A DNA stretch of 9,593 nt from positions 1 to 9,593 of the forward strand of contig JAFGUL010000013.1 in NCBI GenBank assembly GCA_016938535.1, read 5' to 3'. The position numbers were made by a program, and so were the translations under genes. Every line of letters starts with the position of its first letter. Position 1 is the stretch's first letter. The DNA comes from Candidatus Delongbacteria bacterium. Lineage in GTDB: Bacteria > Delongbacteria > UBA4055. Positions 1 to 5,780 of this stretch are shown here, piece by piece. The notes beneath the pieces are model-generated. The model saw nothing but the letters and a program-made list of their open reading frames with translations, made no database searches and was not told the origin of the DNA.

Positions 1-1198
1 ACATCTTGTCCACGCAGTCAGTCACCTTGCCGACGGTCAGTTTTTTCAATGGGATGTTGAGAGTGTATGAGTCGGGTTTTTTAGCGATCTCGACAATGAT
101 CCCACCCGATTCTAATTTTGAAAGAGTGTCCGCAATATCTCTTATCGGAATATCGAGCTCTTCACTTATCTCCAGCTGGGAGGACTGTTCTTTTCCGAGT
201 ATAAAATTCTTCACTATCCTTATAACTATCATGAACGCTATTCTTATCTTATCTATTCTGTTGGTAAGTATATTCTGTTCAAGGTGTTTGAGATTGTGGA
301 CATTCTGCCTTACATAAGTTACTTCGACACTTAAAAGAACGACTATCCATGAACAGTATATCCAGAACATAAAGAAAGGCAGAACTGCGATAGAACCGTA
401 GATCTTGTTATAGCTTACAGCCAGCTTTGTGTAATGGATGAAAAGCTCTTTGAAGATCGTGAAAGCCAGCGCTCCGAAGAAAGCACCCACAAATGCATTA
501 GAGTACTTGACAGCCGTGTTGGGTATGATGACGACTAGAGCGAAAAATAAAAGAAAAACAAGCACGAACGGTGTAAAATAATAAAGCATGAAAGTTGAAA
601 ACCCTCCCCAGAAACTGTCGCCGATGTTCATAAGAAACTGCATCCTGGTAGTCAGCCAGATCGAGACTATAAGCAGTATCGGTGTGATAAAAATGATCGT
701 AAGGTAGGTTTTCAGCATTTCGACAGGAGAACGGTTCTTATTGATCTGCCAGATCGCATTAAATGAAGTTTCGATAGACGAAAGTATTGAGTAAACCGCG
801 GCAAGAAGAAAAATAAAACCTATGCTTCCCAGAGTATCAACCGTAGCTGAAGAAAGAAAGGAATCAATGTATTCTGTAATATTGTCTCCAATACCTGCTG
901 TAAGATATTCATAGATCAGCGGCTTGATCTTGGTTTCGACCATTTCACCGCCGAAAGCCTTAAAGAACATAAACAAGATAGCAAGGACAGGAATTAGAGA
1001 GAGCAGAGTAGTAAATGCAAGCGCTGAAGCACGGCTGAATAGAAAGTGCTTTTGTGTTGATTTTATTACAAGAATCATCATCTGAAGCTCTTTGAGAAGA
1101 AATTTTTTAAAACCCGAAACGCTTTCTTCTATCTCAACGAACCAGAGATCGTGAGTTATAAACCTCTGGAATTTTTTAAATTTATGCTTGAATGTCAT
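1..1198 (-). CDS. YihY/BrkB-family inner-membrane protein with C-terminal winged-helix-like tail (3' end outside window)
   Basis: 399 residues can be read from ATG at 1198 with no stop before the left edge, so the gene is partial at its 3' end. A Shine-Dalgarno AGGA lies about 9 bases before the ATG. About six hydrophobic segments (roughly residues 52-79, 122-142, 163-183, 203-228, 236-256 and 265-291) give the YihY/BrkB topology. The segment SRASALAFTTLLSLIPVLAI (56-75) and the IYGSIAVLPFFMFWIY stretch (266-281) are typical of the family, once misnamed ribonuclease BN. After residue 300 the chain becomes soluble. Residues about 310-398 (QLEISEELDIP, then LSKLESGGII) look like a winged helix, as in the longer members of the family. 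The molecular function is unknown; the protein should sit in the cytoplasmic membrane. It follows dnaB by 86 bases with no visible terminator, so co-transcription is likely. Confidence 0.88.
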   Translation of the reverse strand, partial: MTFKHKFKKFQRFITHDLWFVEIEESVSGFKKFLLKELQMMILVIKSTQKHFLFSRASALAFTTLLSLIPVLAILFMFFKAFGGEMVETKIKPLIYEYLTAGIGDNITEYIDSFLSSATVDTLGSIGFIFLLAAVYSILSSIETSFNAIWQINKNRSPVEMLKTYLTIIFITPILLIVSIWLTTRMQFLMNIGDSFWGGFSTFMLYYFTPFVLVFLLFFALVVIIPNTAVKYSNAFVGAFFGALAFTIFKELFIHYTKLAVSYNKIYGSIAVLPFFMFWIYCSWIVVLLSVEVTYVRQNVHNLKHLEQNILTNRIDKIRIAFMIVIRIVKNFILGKEQSSQLEISEELDIPIRDIADTLSKLESGGIIVEIAKKPDSYTLNIPLKKLTVGKVTDCVDKM

Positions 1199-1284
1199 AG
1201 TATTTTTCCTGATTAATTCCCGTATCTGTCAGAGAAATTTGTGGAATAAGAACCCATAAGTCAAGAAAATATTGAATTTCAGGC

Positions 1285-2652
1285 TTAAATATCGTCCCTG
1301 TTACCCGCAAATCTGTCAATATTATCCTCGAACTTGAGATACTGTTTGTCAAAATGAAGATAAACTGATCCTGTCGGACCGCTCCTCTGTTTGCCGATAA
1401 TTATCTCTGCGAGTCCTTCCTGATCCCTGCCCTGATCATCCTTGATACCGTAGAATTCCGGCCTTAAAATGAAAAGCACAAGATCGGCATCCTGCTCAAT
1501 AGCTCCCGACTCTCTCAGGTCTGAAAGTATGGGTTTCTTGTCCTGCCTTTTGTCAACTTCCCTGTTCAGCTGTGACAGAACCAGGATCGGAATGTCGAGC
1601 TCTTTCGAAAGTCCCTTGAGCGATCTTGATATTCTTGAAATACCCTCGTGTCTTTCAACATTGGATTCAGTTTCCATCAGACCAATATAGTCAACTACGA
1701 TAAAACCGATATTCTTGTCCTTTTTCAGCCTCCTCGCCTTCGTTCTGAGCTCAAGCACATTCAGTGAGGATGAATCATCAATATATATCGGCAGCTCGGC
1801 GAGTTCGCCCATCCCTATACCGAGGGATGTCCATTCGTTTTCGGCAAGATTGCCTGTTCTCAGCTTCCTTAAGCTGACATTGGAAACCATTGAGAGAAGT
1901 CTCATTGCAAGCTCTTTTCTGCCCATCTCAAGGCTGAAAACGGCAACCGGTGTTTTTTCTTCGGATTTTGCGGCATTGACCGCAAAATTGAGCGCGAGCT
2001 GGGTTTTACCCATACTGGGCCTTGCTGCAAGAACTATCAGATTTCCTTTCTGCCATCCCGCAGTATATTCGTCAAGAACGCCGTAACCGGATGTCACACC
2101 GGAGAGATCACCCTTCTTTTTTGCCCATTCTTCTATCTGGCCGAAAGTTTCAAGAACGATCTTGTCTATAAGCTGCGGAATATTTCTCTTTTTGTTCTCC
2201 GCAAGCGAAAATATATCACCGTTCAGCTTGTCCAGAAGTTTGAACGCTTCCTGTTCCTCTCTGAAGGCGGCCGTAACAGCATCCGTACTGATATAGATCA
2301 AAGATCTGAGAAGGTATTTGTCTTCAATAATTTTCGCATAGTGCCTGATATTCGCACTTGTGGGAACGGCGTCGAGGACTTCACTCAGATAAGCGGCTCC
2401 GCCGGCCTCCGTGAGTTTCCCCGATCTATACAGATGATCCTTCAAAGTCAGAAGATCAACTTTATTTCCGTCGGAAACTATGTTAATTACGGCTTCATAT
2501 ATATACTGGTGCTGCCTTGAATAAAAATATTCTTCCTTAAGATCGATTTCGGTGAGTTTCTCCCCCCAGTCCTCGTCCATCATTATACAGCACAGAAGAG
2601 CTTTTTCTACTTCAAGGTCATGGGGCGGTATTTTCTTCATGTCGTCAGACAT
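1285..2652 (-). CDS. dnaB: Replicative DNA helicase DnaB
   Basis: 455 residues, the normal length for bacterial DnaB, the hexameric 5'-3' helicase that unwinds DNA at the replication fork and binds primase. The N-terminal all-helical domain (about 8-110) begins with the typical PPHDLEVEKALLCCIM. The C-terminal RecA-like motor contains Walker A ARPSMGKT (210-217), SLEM (240-243), Walker B VVDYIGLM ending at 326 with D321, LSQLNR (359-364), the DLRESGAIEQDAD segment (378-390), and K421/R423 in GKQRSGPTG as the likely arginine finger region. No intein or insertion is present. The start is supported by AAGGAGAG about 4 bases upstream. It is divergent from the transporter gene and apparently leads an operon with the YihY-family gene. 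It is not next to rplI, its common neighbour in other bacteria. Confidence 0.97.
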   Translation of the reverse strand: MSDDMKKIPPHDLEVEKALLCCIMMDEDWGEKLTEIDLKEEYFYSRQHQYIYEAVINIVSDGNKVDLLTLKDHLYRSGKLTEAGGAAYLSEVLDAVPTSANIRHYAKIIEDKYLLRSLIYISTDAVTAAFREEQEAFKLLDKLNGDIFSLAENKKRNIPQLIDKIVLETFGQIEEWAKKKGDLSGVTSGYGVLDEYTAGWQKGNLIVLAARPSMGKTQLALNFAVNAAKSEEKTPVAVFSLEMGRKELAMRLLSMVSNVSLRKLRTGNLAENEWTSLGIGMGELAELPIYIDDSSSLNVLELRTKARRLKKDKNIGFIVVDYIGLMETESNVERHEGISRISRSLKGLSKELDIPILVLSQLNREVDKRQDKKPILSDLRESGAIEQDADLVLFILRPEFYGIKDDQGRDQEGLAEIIIGKQRSGPTGSVYLHFDKQYLKFEDNIDRFAGNRDDI

Positions 2653-2677
2653 TTTCTCTCCTTGTTACGCTTTTATT

Positions 2678-2746
2678 TTCGGGGACATAAAGATAAATTT
2701 TATATCCGTTCGAGACAAATGAATTTTAAATAATATTTCGGGACAA
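2678..2746 (-). repeat. Three copies of a TGTCYCGAA-like motif upstream of dnaB
   Basis: On the minus strand TTTGTCCCGAAA (near 2737-2747), TTTGTCTCGAAC (near 2709-2719) and ATGTCCCCGAAA (near 2678-2688) recur at spacings of about 28 and 31 bp, close to three helical turns. The middle copy overlaps the proposed -35 box. They could be operator sites; the copies are short and inexact, so chance is not excluded. Confidence 0.3.
2690..2718 (-). promoter_or_regulatory. Possible sigma70 promoter of dnaB
   Basis: On the minus strand TTGTCT (2718-2713) and TATCTT (2695-2690) are separated by 17 bases, each matching the consensus at 4 of 6 positions, about 38 bases before the dnaB ATG. Other weak boxes exist in this A+T-rich gap, so the choice is tentative. 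Confidence 0.3.
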
Positions 2747-2830
2747 AACAATTCCTGTCGCGAGTGCCTGAAGATATTCACAATTCGGGTTTTCTGTCTG
2801 TATTTTTTTTGTTCACAACGAATATTATCC

Positions 2831-2859
2831 TTGATTTAAATGTCGAAATAGCATAAATT
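2831..2859 (+). promoter_or_regulatory. Possible promoter of the EamA transporter gene
   Basis: TTGATT (2831-2836) and TAAATT (2854-2859) are 17 bases apart, each matching the sigma70 consensus at 4 of 6 positions. They lie about 38 bases before the ATG at 2898, leaving room for the Shine-Dalgarno sequence. Confidence 0.35.
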
Positions 2860-2897
2860 TGTCGGCCTTGTTCGATTGTAAATAACCGGGAGAGGAA

Positions 2898-3761
2898 ATG
2901 CCGTTCATACTTATACTCATAAACCTGCTCTGGGCATCGACATTTATCTTCGGCAAGATCCTGCTCGAGACTTTTTCGCCGTCATTTCTTATATCAACAA
3001 GATTCCTGATCGCAGGTATTATTTTCGGACTGATATTCAAAAAACACATCAGGCTGGATAAAAGAGTTATCAAAAATGGTGCTATTATCGGTCTCGCGAA
3101 CGGTGCTGCTATGCTTTTTCAGGTGATCGGACTTCAATACACAACTGCTTCGAATTCGGGTTTCCTCACAGCTACATACATCCTTTTCCTGCCCTTTATT
3201 GAGCTTGTGCTGTGGAAGAAGAAGATCACTGCTAAAGTTTATTCAAGCGTTACAATAGCTTTTGCCGGTGTGACGCTTCTCTCGGTAAATGATTTTTCGG
3301 CTCTTTCATTCAATAAAGGTGACATTTACACCCTTGCGTGCGGACTTACTTTTGCTTTTCAGATATTTTTCATAAGCCATTACACGAGAAAAGAGAACAT
3401 TTACTCCCTTCTTTTCGTACAGTTCATAGTGAGCGGAATTATCGGCCTTGCGTATATGGGCGTCGAATCAACCTTTTTCGGAGTTTACCCGAATATCGCC
3501 GCTGTTTATGATCTTAGGATGTTTTTGTACCTGACCTTTCTCGCTGTTTTCGCGACTTTCGTTCCCTTCTCGCTCCAGTTCGTTGTTCAGAAAAGGATCG
3601 GTCCGACAGTTGCGGCTCTCGCATATCTTCTCGAACCTGTGTTTACCGTAATTCTCGCAGTAGCAATACTTTCCGAGTATTTCGGTCTTCAGACGGCGGC
3701 GGGAATAATCCTGATACTTTCAGGGATTATCCTCGTGAGTATAGGCAAAAAAGAAGCTTAA
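2898..3761 (+). CDS. DMT-superfamily (EamA) membrane transporter
   Basis: 287 residues, almost all hydrophobic, with ten predicted membrane helices (about 2-20, 30-48, 60-78, 85-106, 113-131, 141-160, 167-188, 208-228, 238-258 and 264-283). This is the two-repeat, five-plus-five EamA architecture. The first repeat has the GLQYTTASNSGFLTA stretch (78-92). The second has the family hallmark ending in LLEPVFTVILAVAILSE (244-260). Members export or import small metabolites such as amino acids or nucleosides, and the substrate cannot be told from sequence. The start is supported by GGGAGAGG just upstream. The short basic tail SIGKKEA fits an inside C-terminus. Its stop overlaps the stop of the convergent RAM-domain gene by four bases. 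Confidence 0.92.
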   Translation: MPFILILINLLWASTFIFGKILLETFSPSFLISTRFLIAGIIFGLIFKKHIRLDKRVIKNGAIIGLANGAAMLFQVIGLQYTTASNSGFLTATYILFLPFIELVLWKKKITAKVYSSVTIAFAGVTLLSVNDFSALSFNKGDIYTLACGLTFAFQIFFISHYTRKENIYSLLFVQFIVSGIIGLAYMGVESTFFGVYPNIAAVYDLRMFLYLTFLAVFATFVPFSLQFVVQKRIGPTVAALAYLLEPVFTVILAVAILSEYFGLQTAAGIILILSGIILVSIGKKEA

Positions 3762-3988
3762 GCTACGGCTATGCAGGTGACGGTTTTGGTGATCCCGTCA
3801 ATTCCCCTTACCTTCTCGATGAGGATCTTTCCCATCGTCTTAAGATCCTTTTCCTCGATGTAGCAGATGATGTCATGAAGACCCGTGCAGAGATGCGCCT
3901 GTGAAACGCCTTTGACTTTTTTTAGTGCTTTTAGCGCGGATACATCTTTCCCTGCAGCGGTGTTGATCAAAAGATAAGCTCCCGTCAT
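3758..3988 (-). CDS. Stand-alone Lrp/AsnC ligand-binding (RAM) domain protein
   Basis: 76 residues from ATG at 3988. This start is chosen because AGGGAGG stands 6 bases upstream of it. An in-frame upstream extension (MYIIRINQKPGRAI, from 4030) would cover the Shine-Dalgarno and the promoter and is not domain-like. The protein is a single alpha/beta RAM domain: YLLINTAAGKD (strand 1), a helix ending KKVKGVSQAH, the conserved turn TGLHDIICYIE (35-45), then the helix TMGKILIEKVRGIDG and the strand ITKTVTCIAV. It has no helix-turn-helix DNA-binding part, so it is not a complete Lrp-type repressor. Such free-standing domains oligomerise and bind amino acids or other small effectors, or modulate full-length Lrp proteins; the ligand is unknown. 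It is divergent from xth and convergent with the transporter. Confidence 0.88.
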   Translation of the reverse strand: MTGAYLLINTAAGKDVSALKALKKVKGVSQAHLCTGLHDIICYIEEKDLKTMGKILIEKVRGIDGITKTVTCIAVA

Positions 3989-4019
3989 AATAGCCCTCCC
4001 TGGCTTTTGGTTAATCCTA

Positions 4020-4048
4020 ATAATATACAAAACATTTATTCAAGTCAA
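4020..4048 (-). promoter_or_regulatory. Promoter of the RAM-domain gene
   Basis: On the minus strand TTGACT (4048-4043) and TATTAT (4025-4020) are spaced exactly 17 bases and each match the sigma70 consensus at 5 of 6 positions. The expected transcript start near 4013 gives a leader of about 25 bases carrying the Shine-Dalgarno AGGGAGG. This is the best promoter match in the window. Confidence 0.65.
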
Positions 4049-4068
4049 CTGTTTTTTTGCTTGATAAA

Positions 4069-4096
4069 TTGACTCTGTTTTGCGTTATTTTACACT
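4069..4096 (+). promoter_or_regulatory. Promoter of xth
   Basis: TTGACT (4069-4074) and TACACT (4091-4096), spacer 16, lie 22 bases before the xth ATG. The expected start near 4103 leaves a very short leader containing AAGGGG (4108-4113). This promoter and that of the RAM-domain gene lie back to back, about 20 bases apart at their -35 boxes. Confidence 0.5.
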
Positions 4097-4118
4097 TAAT
4101 TGATAATAAGGGGTCTGA

Positions 4119-4883
4119 ATGAAAGTATATTCGTGGAATGTGAACGGGCTGAGGGCGGTGGCTAAAAAAAGCTTTTTCGACTGGATCGAATTTGAAAAAC
4201 CGGATGTTCTTTTTATTCAGGAGACTAAGATCCAGGCCGAGACATTGACGGGTGAATTGAGAAATATCGAAGGCTATCACTCTTATTTTTCCTGCGCAGA
4301 GAAGAAAGGCTACAGCGGCACGGGCGTTTACTCAAAAATAGAGCCTGATGAGGTTTATTACGGGTTCGGGATAGAGGAATTCGACAGGGAAGGCAGGATC
4401 GTCGCTGTAAGATACGGAAATACCGTAATGTTCAACATTTACTTTCCGAACGGGCAGATGGGTGAGGAGCGGCTCGATTACAAGCTCAGATTTTACGATG
4501 CTGCGCTCGAACACTTTGAAAGCCTGCGCAAAAAAGGCCTCAACCTGCTCATCTCAGGCGATTACAACACCGCGCACAACGAGATAGATCTGAAGAACGC
4601 TAAGGCCAACGAAAAATATTCGGGCTTTCTGCGTATTGAGCGGGACTGGCTGGATAAGCTCGTCGCAACGGGTTATATTGACACTTTCAGGGAGCTCTAT
4701 CCCGATAAAGTACAGTATTCATGGTGGAGCTACAGGTTCAATGCGAGGAAGAACAATGCGGGCTGGCGGATCGACTATCACTTCGTGAATAAGGAATTCT
4801 TTCCGAAGGTGAAGGATTCTTATATAATGAACGATGTTTACGGGTCAGATCACTGCCCGGTCGTCGTCGATCTTGATATTTGA
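4119..4883 (+). CDS. xth: Exodeoxyribonuclease III / AP endonuclease (ExoIII family)
   Basis: 254 residues, full length for the family. It belongs to the endonuclease/exonuclease/phosphatase fold and cuts DNA 5' to abasic sites and degrades 3' ends during base-excision repair in the cytoplasm. The active-site set is intact: N7 in WNVNG (6-10), E35 in QETK (34-37, metal ligand), Y108 in IYFPNG (107-112), D148 and N150 in GDYN (147-150), D219 in WRIDY (216-220), and SDH at 243-245 with the catalytic D244-H245 pair. AAGGGG 5 bases before the ATG supports the start. It stands alone on its strand. Its stop is followed after 6 bases by the first copy of a 120-bp palindromic repeat. A sampled 60-base line is 55% G+C, clearly above the toxin-antitoxin genes downstream. 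Confidence 0.96.
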   Translation: MKVYSWNVNGLRAVAKKSFFDWIEFEKPDVLFIQETKIQAETLTGELRNIEGYHSYFSCAEKKGYSGTGVYSKIEPDEVYYGFGIEEFDREGRIVAVRYGNTVMFNIYFPNGQMGEERLDYKLRFYDAALEHFESLRKKGLNLLISGDYNTAHNEIDLKNAKANEKYSGFLRIERDWLDKLVATGYIDTFRELYPDKVQYSWWSYRFNARKNNAGWRIDYHFVNKEFFPKVKDSYIMNDVYGSDHCPVVVDLDI

Positions 4884-4889
4884 CTTTGC

Positions 4890-5009
4890 CTTTCCTGCTT
4901 TTTGAGATCCTCAAACTTCAAACCTCTTTGTTCTCCGCTGCTATGCGATAATCTCCAGATCTTCATGCACTTCCATGAGTAAGTTTGAGGATCGAAGAAT
5001 TCAGGAAAG
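4890..5009 (+). repeat. 120-bp imperfect palindromic repeat, copy A
   Basis: The element is bounded by CTTTCCTG and CAGGAAAG. Inside is a perfect 13-bp inverted repeat: GATCCTCAAACTT (4906-4918) pairs with AAGTTTGAGGATC (4981-4993). The roughly 60-base loop includes a 30-base stretch (4928-4957) that is identical in copy B. The two copies agree at 104 of 120 positions with no gap. The element begins 6 bases after the xth stop, so it would lie in the xth 3' untranslated region. No target-site duplication and no T-run after the stem are visible. It resembles ERIC- or MITE-like elements in size and design, but I cannot assign it to a known family. Confidence 0.88.
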
Positions 5010-5011
5010 GG

Positions 5012-5056
5012 CTAGAACAGATCGACCGGGCTGAAAGTCAAGAATTCCTGCCACGA
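5012..5056 (-). pseudogene. Remnant of the 3' end of a second AAA/DUF4143 ATPase gene
   Basis: Read on the minus strand, this stretch encodes SWQEFLTFSPVDLF followed by a TAG stop. The intact ATPase at 5781-6959 ends SWQEFLMINPGDLF. The 45 bases, stop codon included, match the intact gene's end at 35 positions, with an identical block of 14 bases at the 5' side, and 10 of 14 residues agree. No further similarity continues upstream, where the sequence becomes the mntA promoter. The divergence suggests a paralogue rather than a fresh duplicate. The stop codon lies two bases from repeat copy A. Confidence 0.75.
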
Positions 5057-5060
5057 ATAT

Positions 5061-5089
5061 TTGACTTTAGTCTTTTTAATTATTAAATT
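5061..5089 (+). promoter_or_regulatory. Promoter of mntA-hepT, possibly giving a leaderless transcript
   Basis: TTGACT (5061-5066) and TAAATT (5084-5089) are 17 bases apart. The expected start of transcription, about 7 bases downstream, falls on or beside the mntA ATG (5096), and no Shine-Dalgarno sequence precedes that ATG. An A+T-rich inverted repeat, TTTAAT-T-ATTAAA (5075-5087), spans the -10 box and could be an operator for autoregulation, which is common in toxin-antitoxin operons. Confidence 0.45.
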
Positions 5090-5095
5090 AACCCT

Positions 5096-5398
5096 ATGAA
5101 TGAAATAAATAAATATATTGAAAAGATCAGAGCACTCTGCGAAATTAACAGAGTAAAAACTTTGTACCTTTTCGGTTCATTCGCTAAAGGTGATTTTACC
5201 GATCAGAGTGACATAGATTTTATAGTGGAACTTCTTGATACCGACCCTATTGAGTATGCCGATCATTATTTTAACCTGAAATACGAGCTTAAATCTTTGC
5301 TGAAACGACACATAGACCTACTCGAGAAAAAAGCTATAAAAAATCCTTACCTGATCAATCAGATTGAACAGAGCAAAGTGGCCATCTATGCAAATTGA
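5096..5398 (+). CDS. mntA: MntA-type antitoxin, minimal nucleotidyltransferase
   Basis: 100 residues, the usual size of minimal nucleotidyltransferases. The core LYLFGSFAKGDFTDQSDIDF (23-42) fits the GSX10DXD signature exactly (G27-S28, D39, D41). A third acidic residue, D74 in RHIDLLE, is the usual last strand of the active site. In the characterised Shewanella pair, MntA inactivates the HepT toxin by adding AMP groups to a tyrosine near its active site; the same role is inferred here. The gene overlaps the start of hepT by 11 bases, the standard order antitoxin then toxin. No Shine-Dalgarno sequence precedes the ATG. Sampled lines are 27-37% G+C, lower than the flanking core genes, which fits horizontal transfer. 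Confidence 0.9.
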   Translation: MNEINKYIEKIRALCEINRVKTLYLFGSFAKGDFTDQSDIDFIVELLDTDPIEYADHYFNLKYELKSLLKRHIDLLEKKAIKNPYLINQIEQSKVAIYAN

Positions 5399-5723
5399 AG
5401 AAATTAAAACATGGCTATCAGACATTAAACAGGCTATAATTGAAATCAAATCATTTCTTCCTGAGAAGAAAAATTTCTTCGAATTTCAAAATGATGTCAA
5501 AACCAAAAGGGCGATTGAAAGAAATATTGAGATTATCGGCGAAGCAATGAACCGAATCCTTAAAGTCCAACCCGATTTTCCTATAAGCAAAGCTCAAAAG
5601 ATCGTGGATACCAGAAACAGAATAATTCACGGTTACGATTCAGTCTCAGAAGAAATTATTTGGGCAATTGTCATTAAAGATCTGCCTATTCTTGAGAAAG
5701 AGATTATATCTTTCCTGCCTTAG
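5388..5723 (+). CDS. hepT: HepT-type toxin, HEPN-domain ribonuclease
   Basis: 111 residues from ATG at 5388. An in-frame TTG at 5364 would add eight residues but is a weaker choice and would deepen the overlap with mntA. The protein is mostly helical, a HEPN domain of the former DUF86 type. RNRIIHGY (76-83) matches RX4HXY exactly: R76 and H81 are the RNase catalytic pair, and Y83 is the tyrosine that the partner nucleotidyltransferase adenylylates in the Shewanella system. The stretch AIERNIEIIGEAMNRI (42-57) is also typical of the family. Translation is probably coupled to mntA through the 11-base overlap. With all key residues intact, the pair looks functional. A sampled line is 28% G+C. 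Confidence 0.9.
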   Translation: MQIEEIKTWLSDIKQAIIEIKSFLPEKKNFFEFQNDVKTKRAIERNIEIIGEAMNRILKVQPDFPISKAQKIVDTRNRIIHGYDSVSEEIIWAIVIKDLPILEKEIISFLP

Positions 5724-5736
5724 ATAACTTTTTTTG

Positions 5737-5771
5737 CTTACTTTCATTTTGGGCTCTCAAAAGAAAGTAAG
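5737..5771. repeat. Strong hairpin between the convergent hepT and ATPase genes
   Basis: CTTACTTTC (5737-5745) pairs with GAAAGTAAG (5763-5771), and within it TTTTG (5747-5751) pairs with CAAAA (5758-5762). This gives a 14-bp stem with one bulged base and a six-base loop. A T-run (5729-5735) lies on the left side, so on the minus strand the hairpin is followed by an A-run, not a U-run. It is therefore not a canonical intrinsic terminator for either gene, although its location between two 3' ends suggests an end-of-transcript role or a small repeat. Confidence 0.55.
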
Positions 5772-5780
5772 AGGAATCCC

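Noticed and set aside
786..795. An exact ATTGAGTAAA, the same 10-mer as the array before the ATPase.
   Set aside because: It is a single copy inside the YihY-family coding sequence, with no second copy 22 bp away; best explained as chance.
1715..2086. Plus-strand open frames inside dnaB, and similar ones inside serS, the glycosyltransferase and the YihY gene.
   Set aside because: They lie antisense to well-recognised genes, have low-complexity Ser/Leu-rich translations and show no domain features.
3758..4030. A 90-residue form of the RAM-domain gene starting at 4030.
   Set aside because: The extension would cover a strong Shine-Dalgarno and begin upstream of the predicted transcript start; the domain begins at the internal ATG 3988.
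4890..5009. Repeat copies as integron attC sites: palindromic, about 120 bp, directly after stop codons in sense orientation.
   Set aside because: The ends are CTTTCCTG / CAGGAAAG and lack the GTTRRRY and RYYYAAC core sites, and the adjacent genes (xth, serS) are core genes rather than cassettes.
5364..5723. A longer hepT starting at TTG 5364.
   Set aside because: ATG 5388 gives a normal-length HepT with the usual short overlap with mntA; the extra residues show no family features.
5737..5771. Intrinsic terminator between hepT and the ATPase gene.
   Set aside because: The T-run precedes the stem on the plus strand and becomes an A-run after it on the minus strand, so neither direction has the required U-run.
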